This document shows positions 56,745 to 64,000 of a stretch of 64,000 nucleotides of DNA, in pieces. The notes beneath the pieces are model-generated. The model saw nothing but the letters and a program-made list of their open reading frames with translations, searched no databases and was not told the DNA's origin. How positions within the stretch are numbered: the first letter of the stretch is position 1; the number at the start of each line of letters is the position of its first letter. The stretch is from Egicoccus sp. AB-alg2. Its GTDB lineage: Bacteria; Actinomycetota; Nitriliruptoria; Nitriliruptorales; Nitriliruptoraceae. The translations under genes were made by a program, and so were the position numbers. Location of the stretch: positions 248,001 to 312,000 of the forward strand of contig NZ_JBGUAX010000002.1 of NCBI RefSeq assembly GCF_041821065.1, given 5' to 3'.

Positions 56745-58324
56745 CGATCTCCGCACCCCCTCCCCCGCCCAACATCGTGGACGACCGGGTCCGCGCCGAC
56801 GTCGTGATCGTCGGTGCGGGCGTCGCCGGTCTCTACGCCGCCAGCCGGCTGCCCGACCACCTCGACGTGGTCGTGGTGGACAAGGGCGTGCCGGGCGGCG
56901 ACTCCGGCTCGTCGCCCTGGGCGCAGGGTGGCCTGGCGGTCGCGATCGGCGCCGACGACAGCCCCGAGCTGCACGCACAGGACACGCTGCTCGCCGGCGA
57001 CGGCCTGTGCGATCCGGTCGCCGTCGCCGTGCTGGCCCGTGAGGCGCCCGGTCACGTGCGCGAACTGCTGCACCTCGGCGCGGCCTTCGACCGGGTCCCG
57101 GGCGAGGTCACCTCCGACGACCCGGCGCACCTCGACCTCGCGCGCGAGGGCGGACAGCGGGTGCCCCGCTCGGTGCACCGCGCCGACGCGACCGGCGCCG
57201 AGCTGGTGCGGGTCCTGCGGGCCGCGGCCGCCCCGAAGGTCTCGCGCCTTCCGGGCATCGTCGTGGCGCTGGCCCAGGACGAGGCCCGGCGCGTCACCGG
57301 GTTGTGGGTCCTCGCCGACGGCCGGCTGCTGGCCGTCGAGGCGCGGGCGGTGCTGCTGGCCACCGGCGGCTGTGGCGGCCTGTTCGCCGCCACCACCAAC
57401 CCCGCCCATGCGACCGCGGACGGCGTCTCGCTGGCGATGGCGGCCGGCGCCGCCGTGCGTGACCTGGAGTTCGTGCAGTTCCACCCCACCGGGCTGGCCG
57501 TCGCCGGGACGTGGCGGTTCCTGCTGACCGAGGCCCTCCGCGGCGCGGGTGCCACCCTGCACGGCTCCGACGGCGAACGGTTCCTCGTCGACCGCCATCC
57601 CGACGCGGAGCTCGCACCGCGCCACGTCGTCGCCAAGGCGATCCTCGACCAGCCCGACGGCACCGCCTGGCTCGATGCCACGCACCTGTCGGAGCAGGCG
57701 TTCGCGCACGAGTTCCCGACCGTGCTCGCCGGCGCCCGCCGGTACGGCTTCGACCTGGTGACCGAACGGGTGCCGGTCACGCCGGCCGCCCACTACCAGG
57801 TCGGCGGCGTCCGCACGGACCTCGACGGACGCACCTCGCTGCACGGCCTCTATGCCGCCGGCGAGGTGGCCTCGACCGGCGTCCACGGTGCCAACCGGAT
57901 GGCGGGCAACTCCCTGACCGAGGCGCTGGTGTTCGGCGCGCGTGCGGCCACGGCCCTCGCGGCCGAACTGCCCGGCCGCCACGGGGAACTGGGCGAACCT
58001 CCCCGACTCGCGGACCATGCGCCCGTCCCCGCGCAGGCGCTGCGCGAGCGGCTGCGGACCGCCATGCTCGAGGGCGCGGGGCCCGTGCGCACCGAGGCGG
58101 GGCTGGCCACCGTCGCGACCGAACTCGAGGCCCTGTCGGCCGACCTGCACCGTCCCGGCGCGGCCGACGACGAAGTCGAGTTGTGGCACGCCCTGCGGGT
58201 GTCGCGGGTGCTGGTGCGCGCCGCACGGCTGCGCACGGAGTCACGCGGCGGCCACTGGCGCGACGACTTCCCGGCGCCCGACCCGGCCTGGGCCGACGTC
58301 CACCTCGAGCACGTGACCGGCTGA
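56741..58324 (+). CDS. nadB: L-aspartate oxidase
   Basis: A 527-residue flavoenzyme that oxidises L-aspartate to iminoaspartate, the first step of de novo NAD synthesis. VVIVGAGVAGLYAAS is the FAD-binding Rossmann loop, DSGSSPWAQGGLAVAIG binds FAD and substrate, LLATGGCGGLFAATTNP and FVQFHPTGLAV follow, and HYQVGGVRTDLDGRTSLHGLY with the substrate-binding HYxxGG. C-terminal helical domain as in succinate-dehydrogenase relatives. nadA and nadC are not adjacent. ATGA overlap with the hydrolase. Confidence 0.93.
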   Translation: MTISAPPPPPNIVDDRVRADVVIVGAGVAGLYAASRLPDHLDVVVVDKGVPGGDSGSSPWAQGGLAVAIGADDSPELHAQDTLLAGDGLCDPVAVAVLAREAPGHVRELLHLGAAFDRVPGEVTSDDPAHLDLAREGGQRVPRSVHRADATGAELVRVLRAAAAPKVSRLPGIVVALAQDEARRVTGLWVLADGRLLAVEARAVLLATGGCGGLFAATTNPAHATADGVSLAMAAGAAVRDLEFVQFHPTGLAVAGTWRFLLTEALRGAGATLHGSDGERFLVDRHPDAELAPRHVVAKAILDQPDGTAWLDATHLSEQAFAHEFPTVLAGARRYGFDLVTERVPVTPAAHYQVGGVRTDLDGRTSLHGLYAAGEVASTGVHGANRMAGNSLTEALVFGARAATALAAELPGRHGELGEPPRLADHAPVPAQALRERLRTAMLEGAGPVRTEAGLATVATELEALSADLHRPGAADDEVELWHALRVSRVLVRAARLRTESRGGHWRDDFPAPDPAWADVHLEHVTG

Positions 58325-58332
58325 CCCGGCCG

Positions 58333-59463
58333 TCAGAGGCTGGCCGCCATCCGGTGCACGGCTTCCTCGAGGATCGACGTCGAGGTGGCGAAGTTGAGCC
58401 GGACGTGGCCCTCGCCGCCCGTGCCGAAGTCCCGGCCGTCGACGACCGCCACCCCGGCCGCCAGGAAGTGGTCGGCCGGGTCACGGTCGAGCCCGAGTCC
58501 ACGGCAGTCGAGCCAGGCGAGGTAGGTCGCCTCGCCGGGGCGCCACCGCACGTCCGGCAGATGCCGTGCCAGCAGGTCGCCGAGCCGTGCCCGCCGCTCG
58601 GTCACTGAGGCCACCACGGCGTCGAGCCAGTCCTCGCCGTCACGCAGCGCCGCGGTGTGGGACAGCACCCCGAAGTGCGTCGCGCCGTGCGCCACCTCGA
58701 CCGGCAGGCTGGCGAGCTGTGCCGCCGCGGCCGGCCCGGCGACCGCGACGGCCGCCTTGAGCCCGGGCAGGTTCCAGCCCTTGGAGGCCGACAGCAGCGA
58801 GAAGGCGTCCTCGCTGCCGGGCACGGTCAGGTAGGGCACGAAGTCGGCCCCGGACAGCACCAGCGGCGCGTGGATCTCGTCGACGACGACCCGCACCCCG
58901 TGGCGCGACGCGGAAGCCGCGACGGCGGCCAGCTCCTCACGCCGGTGGACGGTGCCCGTCGGGTTCTGCGGGTTGCACAGCAGGTAGGCCGCCGACCGCC
59001 CGGCGAGTTCCGCCATCGCGTCGTCGACGGCGCGGAGGTCGAGACGACCGTCGACGTCCAGCGGCACCTCGACGACCGTGCGTTCGGCGTGGCGCAGGTA
59101 GGCGTAGAACGGCGGGTACACGGGCGGGTTCACGATCACCGGCGCGCCGGGCGCGGTCACGAGCCGCACGAGCTCCATGGCGCCGCGCATGACGTCCGGC
59201 ATCAGCGCCATCCGTGTGACGGGCACGTCCCAGCCCCAGCGCCGTCGCGCGAAGTCGGCCATCGCGTGCTGGTAGCCGTCGCCCGCCGGATAGCCGGTGT
59301 CGCTGCGCGCGACGGCGTCGGACAGCACACGGGCGACGGGCTCGGCCAGGGCCGCGTCCATCTCCGCGACCCACAGGGGCAGCACGTCGGGCGGGTACGT
59401 CCGCCACTTCACGCTGCGGCGCTGGCGCAACTCCTCGAGGGTGAACGACTCGAGCGGGTCCAC
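58333..59463 (-). CDS. MalY/PatB-type C-S lyase (class I/II aminotransferase fold)
   Basis: A 376-residue fold-type I PLP enzyme. It has RRSVKWRTYPPDVLPLWVAEMD at the N-terminus, typical for MalY/PatB, then CNPQNPTGTVHRREELA, DEIHAPLVL and SLLSASKGWNLPGLKAA with the PLP lysine. Such enzymes cleave cystathionine or other S-conjugates to homocysteine or thiol plus pyruvate and ammonia. GTG at 59463 has GAGGAG six bases upstream. It ends nine bases from nadB, head to head. Confidence 0.9.
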   Translation of the reverse strand: MDPLESFTLEELRQRRSVKWRTYPPDVLPLWVAEMDAALAEPVARVLSDAVARSDTGYPAGDGYQHAMADFARRRWGWDVPVTRMALMPDVMRGAMELVRLVTAPGAPVIVNPPVYPPFYAYLRHAERTVVEVPLDVDGRLDLRAVDDAMAELAGRSAAYLLCNPQNPTGTVHRREELAAVAASASRHGVRVVVDEIHAPLVLSGADFVPYLTVPGSEDAFSLLSASKGWNLPGLKAAVAVAGPAAAAQLASLPVEVAHGATHFGVLSHTAALRDGEDWLDAVVASVTERRARLGDLLARHLPDVRWRPGEATYLAWLDCRGLGLDRDPADHFLAAGVAVVDGRDFGTGGEGHVRLNFATSTSILEEAVHRMAASL

Positions 59464-59555
59464 GCGGGCTCCTCGACGGGCGGGCGGCGGCAGGCGACGG
59501 GCGGTTTCGGGGGGGCCGGGCCGGGCGCGGACGCCGCGGTCCACGCCAATGGCCG

Positions 59556-60233
59556 TCAGGTGATCTCCTCGAGGTCCTCGAGGCCCAGCTCGATCATGCG
59601 ACGGTGGTGGCCCTGCATGACGCCGATCGCCAGCCGCTTGACCCGCGTCTCGCCGGTCTCGCCGTCGTCGGCACCGCTGGCGAGGATCACCTTCAGCGCG
59701 TCCGTGTCCGACACGATGCCCTGGAAGCCCTGCAGCGCGCGTCCGAGGACGTTGGCGACCAGCTGGCGGGCGCGTTCGCAGGCCGTGTCGTCGACCAGTT
59801 GTTCGCGGAGGTGAGCGGTCGCGAAACGCTCGAACGGGCCGCGGTCGGCCAGGGAGGCGACCAGCACCATCCCCGTCTCGCGGTCGAGCGACGGTGCCAG
59901 TTCACGGCTGAAGTCCGCCGCGATCGGCAGGCCCAGGGCGAAGAAGGCGCAGGCGCTGAACCAGTCGTCCATCGGCACACGGTCGAAGTAGGCGTCGAAG
60001 TGGGGCTTCTGCCGGTCCATCACCGCGCCGGGCAGGTCCGTGTGGCTGGCCAGCGTGTCACGCAGCAGCACGTAACCGGCGTGCTCGCGGACGGCGAGCT
60101 CCGCCAACTCGTCGGCGGTGCGGGCGTCGGGCGCGTGACCGACCGCGCGGGCCGTGACCTGGAACGAGCGCAGCTGCCCGTACGCGAGCGCGCCCAACAC
60201 CTCGACCGTCGCGAGCTCCACTTCCTCCGACAC
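59556..60233 (-). CDS. ferritin-like-fold protein (MiaE-like)
   Basis: A 225-residue helical protein. The conserved pattern is EVLGALAYGQLRSFQVTARA near the N-terminus, REHAGYVLLRD with a likely iron-ligand Glu-x-x-His, then DRETGMVLVASLADRG and MQGHHRRMIELGLED near the end. This matches the ferritin-like family related to tRNA hydroxylase MiaE that is common in actinomycetes. Function is unproven. GTG at 60233 was chosen since GGAG lies seven bases upstream; GTG 60284 is an alternative. It is downstream of hmgA on the same strand. Confidence 0.75.
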   Translation of the reverse strand: MSEEVELATVEVLGALAYGQLRSFQVTARAVGHAPDARTADELAELAVREHAGYVLLRDTLASHTDLPGAVMDRQKPHFDAYFDRVPMDDWFSACAFFALGLPIAADFSRELAPSLDRETGMVLVASLADRGPFERFATAHLREQLVDDTACERARQLVANVLGRALQGFQGIVSDTDALKVILASGADDGETGETRVKRLAIGVMQGHHRRMIELGLEDLEEIT

Positions 60234-60342
60234 CGTCGCCACTCCTGCCGTGTCCGCGGCCCCAGGACCGGCCAGCGTAGACACCTGGCGGGGCGCCGAC
60301 CCGGCGTGGCCCCGGTGACGAAGCCAGTCCGTCCCCGGCCGG

Positions 60343-61554
60343 TCAGGCCAGCGGACCGGGCGTGGGCACGGCCGGGTCGGCCGCCTGGTCCAGGTGCACC
60401 GTCGGCGTCCACGACCAGGCGTAGTCGGGGCGGTCGAGCTCCCGCGCCAGCGCGGTCAGACGCAACGGCCGGAACGCGTCGATCATGACCGCGACCTCGT
60501 CGGTGTGTGTCGAGCCGAGGCTGGCCTCGGCGACGCCCGGCTGTGGGCCGTGGGTCAGGCCCGACGGGTGCAGCGTCAGCGAGGCGACGTCGATGCCCTT
60601 GCGGGACCCGAACGAGCCGGCCACGTAGTAGATGAGCTCCTCGGAGTTGAGGTTGGCGTGGCTGTACGGGATCGGGACGGCCTCGGGATGCCAGTCGACC
60701 GGCCGCGGCACGAACGAGCACACCATGAACCCGCGACCCTCGAACGTCTGGTGCACGGGCGGCGGCGGGTGGATCTGCTTGGCCAGCGGTTCGAGGTCGT
60801 GGATGTTGAGCGTCCACGGATACAGGTAGCCGTCCCAGCCGACCACGTCGCAGGGGTGGAACGGGACCACGTAGTCCTGCAGCCCCCCGCGGATGCGCAG
60901 CGTGACCGTGTAGTCGCCCTCCTCGTCGACCGTGCGCAGGTTCGCCGGGACGTGCAGGTCGCGCTGGCAGTACGGCGCGTGCTCCAGCAGCTGTCCGTAG
61001 CCGTTGCGGTAGCGGGCCGGGACCTCGACGAGACCGCTGGAGACGAGGACGAGGTGGCGCTGCGGCCCCGGTCCGGACGGCACCACGCGGTAGGTCACCC
61101 CGCGCGGGACCACCACGTAATCGCCGTCGCGGTACGGGAGGTCGCCGAGCACGGTCTCGAAGGTGCCGGCGCCCTCGTGGACGAAGACCAGTTCGTCGGC
61201 CTCGCCGTTGCGGTACCAGCCGACCATGGCCCGGTCCGGGCGCGACAACCAGACCTCGAGGTCGTCGTTGAAGGCCAGGAGCCGACGCGCGGTCAGCGCG
61301 TCGCCCCCGGGCGCGAGCTCGCGGCTGTCGAAGTGGTGGTGGAGGTGGTGGTCGGGCTGCCACTCGTCGCGGGCCAGCGGCCGGAAGGTGCCGACCTGGC
61401 GCAGCTGCATCGGCTGGTGCAGGTGGTAGAGCGTCGAGGAGGGACCGTCGAAGCCCTCGAGGCCGATCACTTCCTCGACCAGCAGCCGCCCCTCGTGCCA
61501 CAGCTGGGTGTGCCGCTTCGGTGGCACCGTCCCGAACCGGTGGTAGCTCGTCAT
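60343..61554 (-). CDS. hmgA: homogentisate 1,2-dioxygenase
   Basis: A 403-residue iron dioxygenase that opens the ring of homogentisate in tyrosine and phenylalanine breakdown. PYSHANLNSEELIYYVAGSF holds two of the iron ligands (His and Glu) and LHPSGLTHGPQPG holds the third. DELVFVHEGAGTFETVLGDL is a cupin block. Length is close to the bacterial norm. Fumarylacetoacetase and HPPD are not adjacent. An IclR regulator stands just upstream on the same strand, with a 9-base inverted repeat in the promoter. Confidence 0.95.
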   Translation of the reverse strand: MTSYHRFGTVPPKRHTQLWHEGRLLVEEVIGLEGFDGPSSTLYHLHQPMQLRQVGTFRPLARDEWQPDHHLHHHFDSRELAPGGDALTARRLLAFNDDLEVWLSRPDRAMVGWYRNGEADELVFVHEGAGTFETVLGDLPYRDGDYVVVPRGVTYRVVPSGPGPQRHLVLVSSGLVEVPARYRNGYGQLLEHAPYCQRDLHVPANLRTVDEEGDYTVTLRIRGGLQDYVVPFHPCDVVGWDGYLYPWTLNIHDLEPLAKQIHPPPPVHQTFEGRGFMVCSFVPRPVDWHPEAVPIPYSHANLNSEELIYYVAGSFGSRKGIDVASLTLHPSGLTHGPQPGVAEASLGSTHTDEVAVMIDAFRPLRLTALARELDRPDYAWSWTPTVHLDQAADPAVPTPGPLA

Positions 61555-61597
61555 CTCGTTCGCCCTCCCACCGGGGAGAACCCGGCCGAAAGAGCAT

Positions 61598-61648
61598 GCT
61601 GGTCGCCGCGCGGACGTCGAGCCACGGCCCGTGCGCGTAGCGACCAGC
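61598..61648. promoter_or_regulatory. inverted repeat in the hmgA promoter
   Basis: GCTGGTCGC (61598-61606) and GCGACCAGC (61640-61648) are perfect inverses with centres 42 bases apart, or four DNA turns. A further GACCAGCC half-site is at 61655-61662. It lies 44-94 bases before hmgA and is a likely site for the neighbouring IclR regulator. Confidence 0.55.
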
Positions 61649-61739
61649 CGGACGGACCAGCCACCGGGCCGGCGCGGCCGGGGCGGGACGCCGCGGTGGG
61701 CTGGACGCCGCCCGCCCCGCCGGGAGGATGACGTGTCGG

Positions 61740-62477
61740 TCAGGTGGCCCGCCGCGGGCGCCAGCCCAGTCGCTCGGAGATCTCGCGGGCGCTGCGCAGC
61801 ACCCGCAGGGCGATCGACTCGGGTTCCGGCAGCCGCGCCGTCGGCGCGACGATCCCGACCGCCGCGACCGCCCGACCGGTGTGGTCGAAGACGGGCGCCG
61901 CGACCCCCGACGCGCCCGGCTCCAACTCGTCGCGGGTGTAGGCGACACCGCGCTGGCGCACCGGCTGGAGTTCCGGGTTGCGGGCCCCCTCCGGCAGGAA
62001 CGCCAGCAGCGCCTTGCCGTGGGCCGCGACCCCCAGCGGGTGGCGGAACCCGATCCGGTAGTTGACCTGCACGAACCGGTCGCCGGGTTCGATCACCTCG
62101 ACGACGACGAGGTCGTCGCGGTCGCGCACGGCAAGGCAGGCCGTCTCGTTGGTGTCCTCGGACAACGCCCGGAGCGGCGGCCCGGCCAGGCGCCGGACCT
62201 CCAGTCCCTGCGCGGCCCGGACCCCCAACTCCAGCATCGAGAGCCCGAGGCGGTACTTGCGCGTCTCCGGGTCACGTGTGACGAAGCCCTCGCCGGTCAG
62301 CGTGTCCAGCAACCGGTACAGCACTGCCCGGTCCAGGCCGGTGGACTCCGCCAGACCCGAGACGGTCGCGCCGTCGCTGTGCTCACCGAGCGCGTTCAGC
62401 AGCGCCAGCCCGCGGGCGAGGGTGCGTGACCCGCTGGAACGGCGGCCGCGCTTGTCGTCGTCGTCGTCCGGTGCCAC
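61740..62477 (-). CDS. IclR-family transcriptional regulator
   Basis: A 245-residue regulator. The N-terminal winged helix is near residues 20-80 (LARGLALLNALGEHSDGATV, DRAVLYRLLDTLTGEGFV). The C-terminal ligand domain has YRIGFRHPLGVAAHGKALLAFLP, typical of IclR, and GVAAPVFDHTGRAVAAVGIVAP. IclR proteins often respond to aromatic acids, which fits control of hmgA directly downstream. GTG at 62477 has AAGGA upstream. A repressor or activator role cannot be told. Confidence 0.93.
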   Translation of the reverse strand: MAPDDDDDKRGRRSSGSRTLARGLALLNALGEHSDGATVSGLAESTGLDRAVLYRLLDTLTGEGFVTRDPETRKYRLGLSMLELGVRAAQGLEVRRLAGPPLRALSEDTNETACLAVRDRDDLVVVEVIEPGDRFVQVNYRIGFRHPLGVAAHGKALLAFLPEGARNPELQPVRQRGVAYTRDELEPGASGVAAPVFDHTGRAVAAVGIVAPTARLPEPESIALRVLRSAREISERLGWRPRRAT

Positions 62478-62703
62478 GTGTCGGATCCTTGTTCGTCGGG
62501 GGCCAAAGAACCCTGGGGGGACGCGTTCCGCACACCCGAGTGCGTTGTCGCGGTTGGCGAGTGTGCTGCGCGACCCGCGCACGGTCAAGCGCTGTGGCGA
62601 CCGAATGGGCGGGGAGCCGTCCGTGCCCCGTCCGCGCGGTCCGTCACGACGCCGTCACCGACCCGCCACCGGCTCGTTGCGATGCACGACTCGGGAGGAC
62701 CGG

Positions 62704-63468
62704 ATGCCCAGCGTGAAGGCGGGTGTGCAACAGCTCGGCGGCGTCGCGTCGATGGGCGTCGACGGCATGTTCGCGGTGCGCAGGGGCTTCCCGTTCGGCG
62801 AATTCGTCCAGCAGTGCTGGTTCATCGCCAAGGTCACGATGGTCCCGGTCGTGCTGATCTCCATCCCGTTCGGGGTCATCCTCGCCCTGCACGTCGGCTC
62901 GTTCGCCCGGCAGCTCGGCGCGGAGAGCTCGGTCGGCGCGGCGATGGTGCTCGGCATCGTGCGCGAGGCCGCGCCGGTCGCCACGGCGCTGCTGATCGCC
63001 GGGGCCGGCGGCTCGGCCATGACGGCCGACCTCGGCTCACGACGCATCCGCAACGAGCTCGACGCCATGGAGGTCATGGGCGTCGACCCGGTGCACCGCC
63101 TGGTGCTGCCACGGCTGTTCGCCGCCGCCCTCGTCGCCGTGCTGCTCAACGGGCTCGTGTCGGCCGCCGGCATCCTCGGCGGCTGGGTGATGGCCGTCCC
63201 GGTCCAGGGCGGGACCAGCGGGGCCTACTTCTCCTCGTTCACCGAGCTCGCCCACCTGCCCGACCTGTGGTCGGCGATGATCAAGGCGACCCTGTTCGGC
63301 TACCTCGCCGCGGCCATCTCCTGCTGGTACGGCTACAGCGCCCACGGCGGGCCCAAGGCGGTCGGCGACGCGGTCAACCGTGCGGTCGTGCTGACCTTCA
63401 TCGTGCTGTTCTTCGTGAACTTCGTGCTGACGGCGCTGTACTTCCAGCTCGTCCCGCCGAAGGTCTGA
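62704..63468 (+). CDS. YrbE/MlaE-type ABC transporter permease 1
   Basis: A 254-residue membrane protein of the MlaE (YrbE) family. Blocks are VTMVPVVLISIPFGVILALH, MVLGIVREAAPVATALLIAGAGG (conserved ERAP-like region with Glu), DLGSRRIRNELDAMEVMGVDP and NGLVSAAGILGGW. It forms, with the next permease, the membrane part of an mce lipid importer; in actinomycetes paired YrbE genes precede six mce genes. GGAGG lies six bases before the ATG. The mce genes would be beyond the window. Confidence 0.94.
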   Translation: MPSVKAGVQQLGGVASMGVDGMFAVRRGFPFGEFVQQCWFIAKVTMVPVVLISIPFGVILALHVGSFARQLGAESSVGAAMVLGIVREAAPVATALLIAGAGGSAMTADLGSRRIRNELDAMEVMGVDPVHRLVLPRLFAAALVAVLLNGLVSAAGILGGWVMAVPVQGGTSGAYFSSFTELAHLPDLWSAMIKATLFGYLAAAISCWYGYSAHGGPKAVGDAVNRAVVLTFIVLFFVNFVLTALYFQLVPPKV

Positions 63469-63471
63469 GCC

Positions 63472-64000
63472 GTGGCCGCCACCGACCCCGGTTTCACCCC
63501 CGGTGCCCACCAACCCGGTCTCACCCCCCGCGCAGACGTCCGCGCCCTGCGTGCGGTGTCCCGGCCGCTGCGGCCCTTCGAGGAGTTCACCGACCAGCTG
63601 CGGTTCTGGGGCGAAGCACTGTCCGCGCTGCCGTTCAGCCTCAAGTGGTGGCGCAAGGTCATCCTGCCGCAGATCTCGGACGTCGTCGTCGGTGCCGGCG
63701 GGTTCATCGTCGGTGGCGGGATGCTGTTCGTCATCGCCTCGCTGGCGTTCTTCACCGGCACGCAGGTCGGCCTGCAGGGCGTCGCCGGCCTCGAGCAGAT
63801 CGGCGCGCAGGCCTACGTCGGCCTGGTCAGCTCGTTCGCGAACGTGCGTGAGATCACACCGCTGATCGCCGGCGTGGCGCTGGCCGCCAAGGTCGGGGCC
63901 GGCTACACCGCCGAGCTGGGCGCCATGCGGATCAGCGAGGAGATCGACGCCGCCGAGGTCATCGGCGTACGCCCGATCCCCTACCTGGTCTCCACGCGCA
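63472..64000 (+). CDS. YrbE/MlaE-type ABC transporter permease 2, 3'-truncated by the window edge
   Basis: Starts at GTG 63472, three bases after permease 1, and runs off the window. About 176 residues are visible. SFANVREITPLIAGVALAAKVGAGYTAELGAMRISEEIDAAEVIGV is the MlaE core, split into REITPLIAG, KVGAGYTAELG and ISEEIDAAEVIGV. It is the usual YrbE-B partner of permease 1, with a longer Pro-rich N-terminus. It confirms an mce-type locus at this end. Confidence 0.93.
   Translation, partial: MAATDPGFTPGAHQPGLTPRADVRALRAVSRPLRPFEEFTDQLRFWGEALSALPFSLKWWRKVILPQISDVVVGAGGFIVGGGMLFVIASLAFFTGTQVGLQGVAGLEQIGAQAYVGLVSSFANVREITPLIAGVALAAKVGAGYTAELGAMRISEEIDAAEVIGVRPIPYLVSTR

Noticed and set aside
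1-64000. CRISPR array, prophage, insertion sequence, rRNA or tRNA genes
   Set aside because: No regularly spaced repeats with unique spacers, no transposase or integrase motifs, and no conserved RNA gene sequences were found on reading both strands.

Overview
This window is a very GC-rich, densely packed chromosomal segment. It carries about 57 protein-coding genes on both strands; both outermost genes run off the ends. No rRNA, tRNA, CRISPR array, insertion sequence, phage gene or plasmid function was seen. Several features point to Actinomycetota: GTG/TTG starts, TAnnnT -10 boxes with weak -35 boxes, F420-linked enzymes (an LLM-family oxidoreductase and an NpdG-like reductase), a GlnA2-type glutamine synthetase next to glnE, an AfsR/SARP-type giant regulator, paired YrbE permeases that begin an mce-type locus, and an ECF42 sigma factor with DGPF proteins. 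I cannot fix the genus from sequence alone. A deep-branching, non-Streptomyces actinomycete is my guess.

Layout. 1-5.6 kb: end of a histidine-utilisation operon (hutF-hutI), a secreted CAP protein, and an LLM/SDR pair divergent from a crotonase. 5.6-12.3 kb: two tandem FAD-linked oxidases behind a SARP-type regulator, with heptamer direct repeats in front of the oxidases. 12.4-15 kb: a PP2C phosphatase, then a PiT phosphate transporter with its DUF47 partner. 15-17.2 kb: an ECF42 sigma factor with two DGPF proteins, each preceded by the same promoter-like box. 17.4-22.6 kb: small metabolic and housekeeping genes (methyltransferase, OsmC, ZIP, Nudix, HEAT-type DNA repair). 22.6-26.7 kb: metZ divergent from valS. 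valS is preceded by an 18-codon leader peptide with three consecutive valine codons and a strong hairpin.

26.7-32.7 kb: a two-gene operon coding for an unusual PLP-fold protein and a Ddl-like ATP-grasp ligase, then an SDR, an Smr protein and a fructosamine-kinase relative. 32.7-36 kb: a compact module of ECF sigma factor, zinc-binding anti-sigma factor, OsmC-like protein and two ArsM-like methyltransferases, with a perfect inverted repeat in its divergent promoter. 36-43 kb: nitrogen assimilation (glnE, glnA, amt) with prs between. 43-51 kb: cofactor metabolism: nadE (NAD), panB (pantothenate), a cobalamin pair (PduO-type adenosyltransferase and a BtuF-like protein), and pabB-pabC (folate). 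51-55 kb: secreted CpdB-like nucleotidase and an LVIVD-repeat protein. 55-60 kb: NpdG, alpha/beta hydrolase, nadB, a MalY-like C-S lyase and a ferritin-fold protein. 60-62.5 kb: homogentisate dioxygenase with its probable IclR regulator. 62.7 kb to the end: two YrbE/MlaE permeases starting an mce-type lipid transporter.

The most notable candidates for undescribed biology are the leaderless valine-rich leader peptide before valS, the ECF/anti-sigma/OsmC/twin-methyltransferase module, the PLP/ATP-grasp operon, and the regulatory repeats at the SARP/oxidase locus, the ECF42/DGPF locus and the hmgA/IclR locus. All functional calls rest on reading motifs by eye. No database search or folding programme was run.
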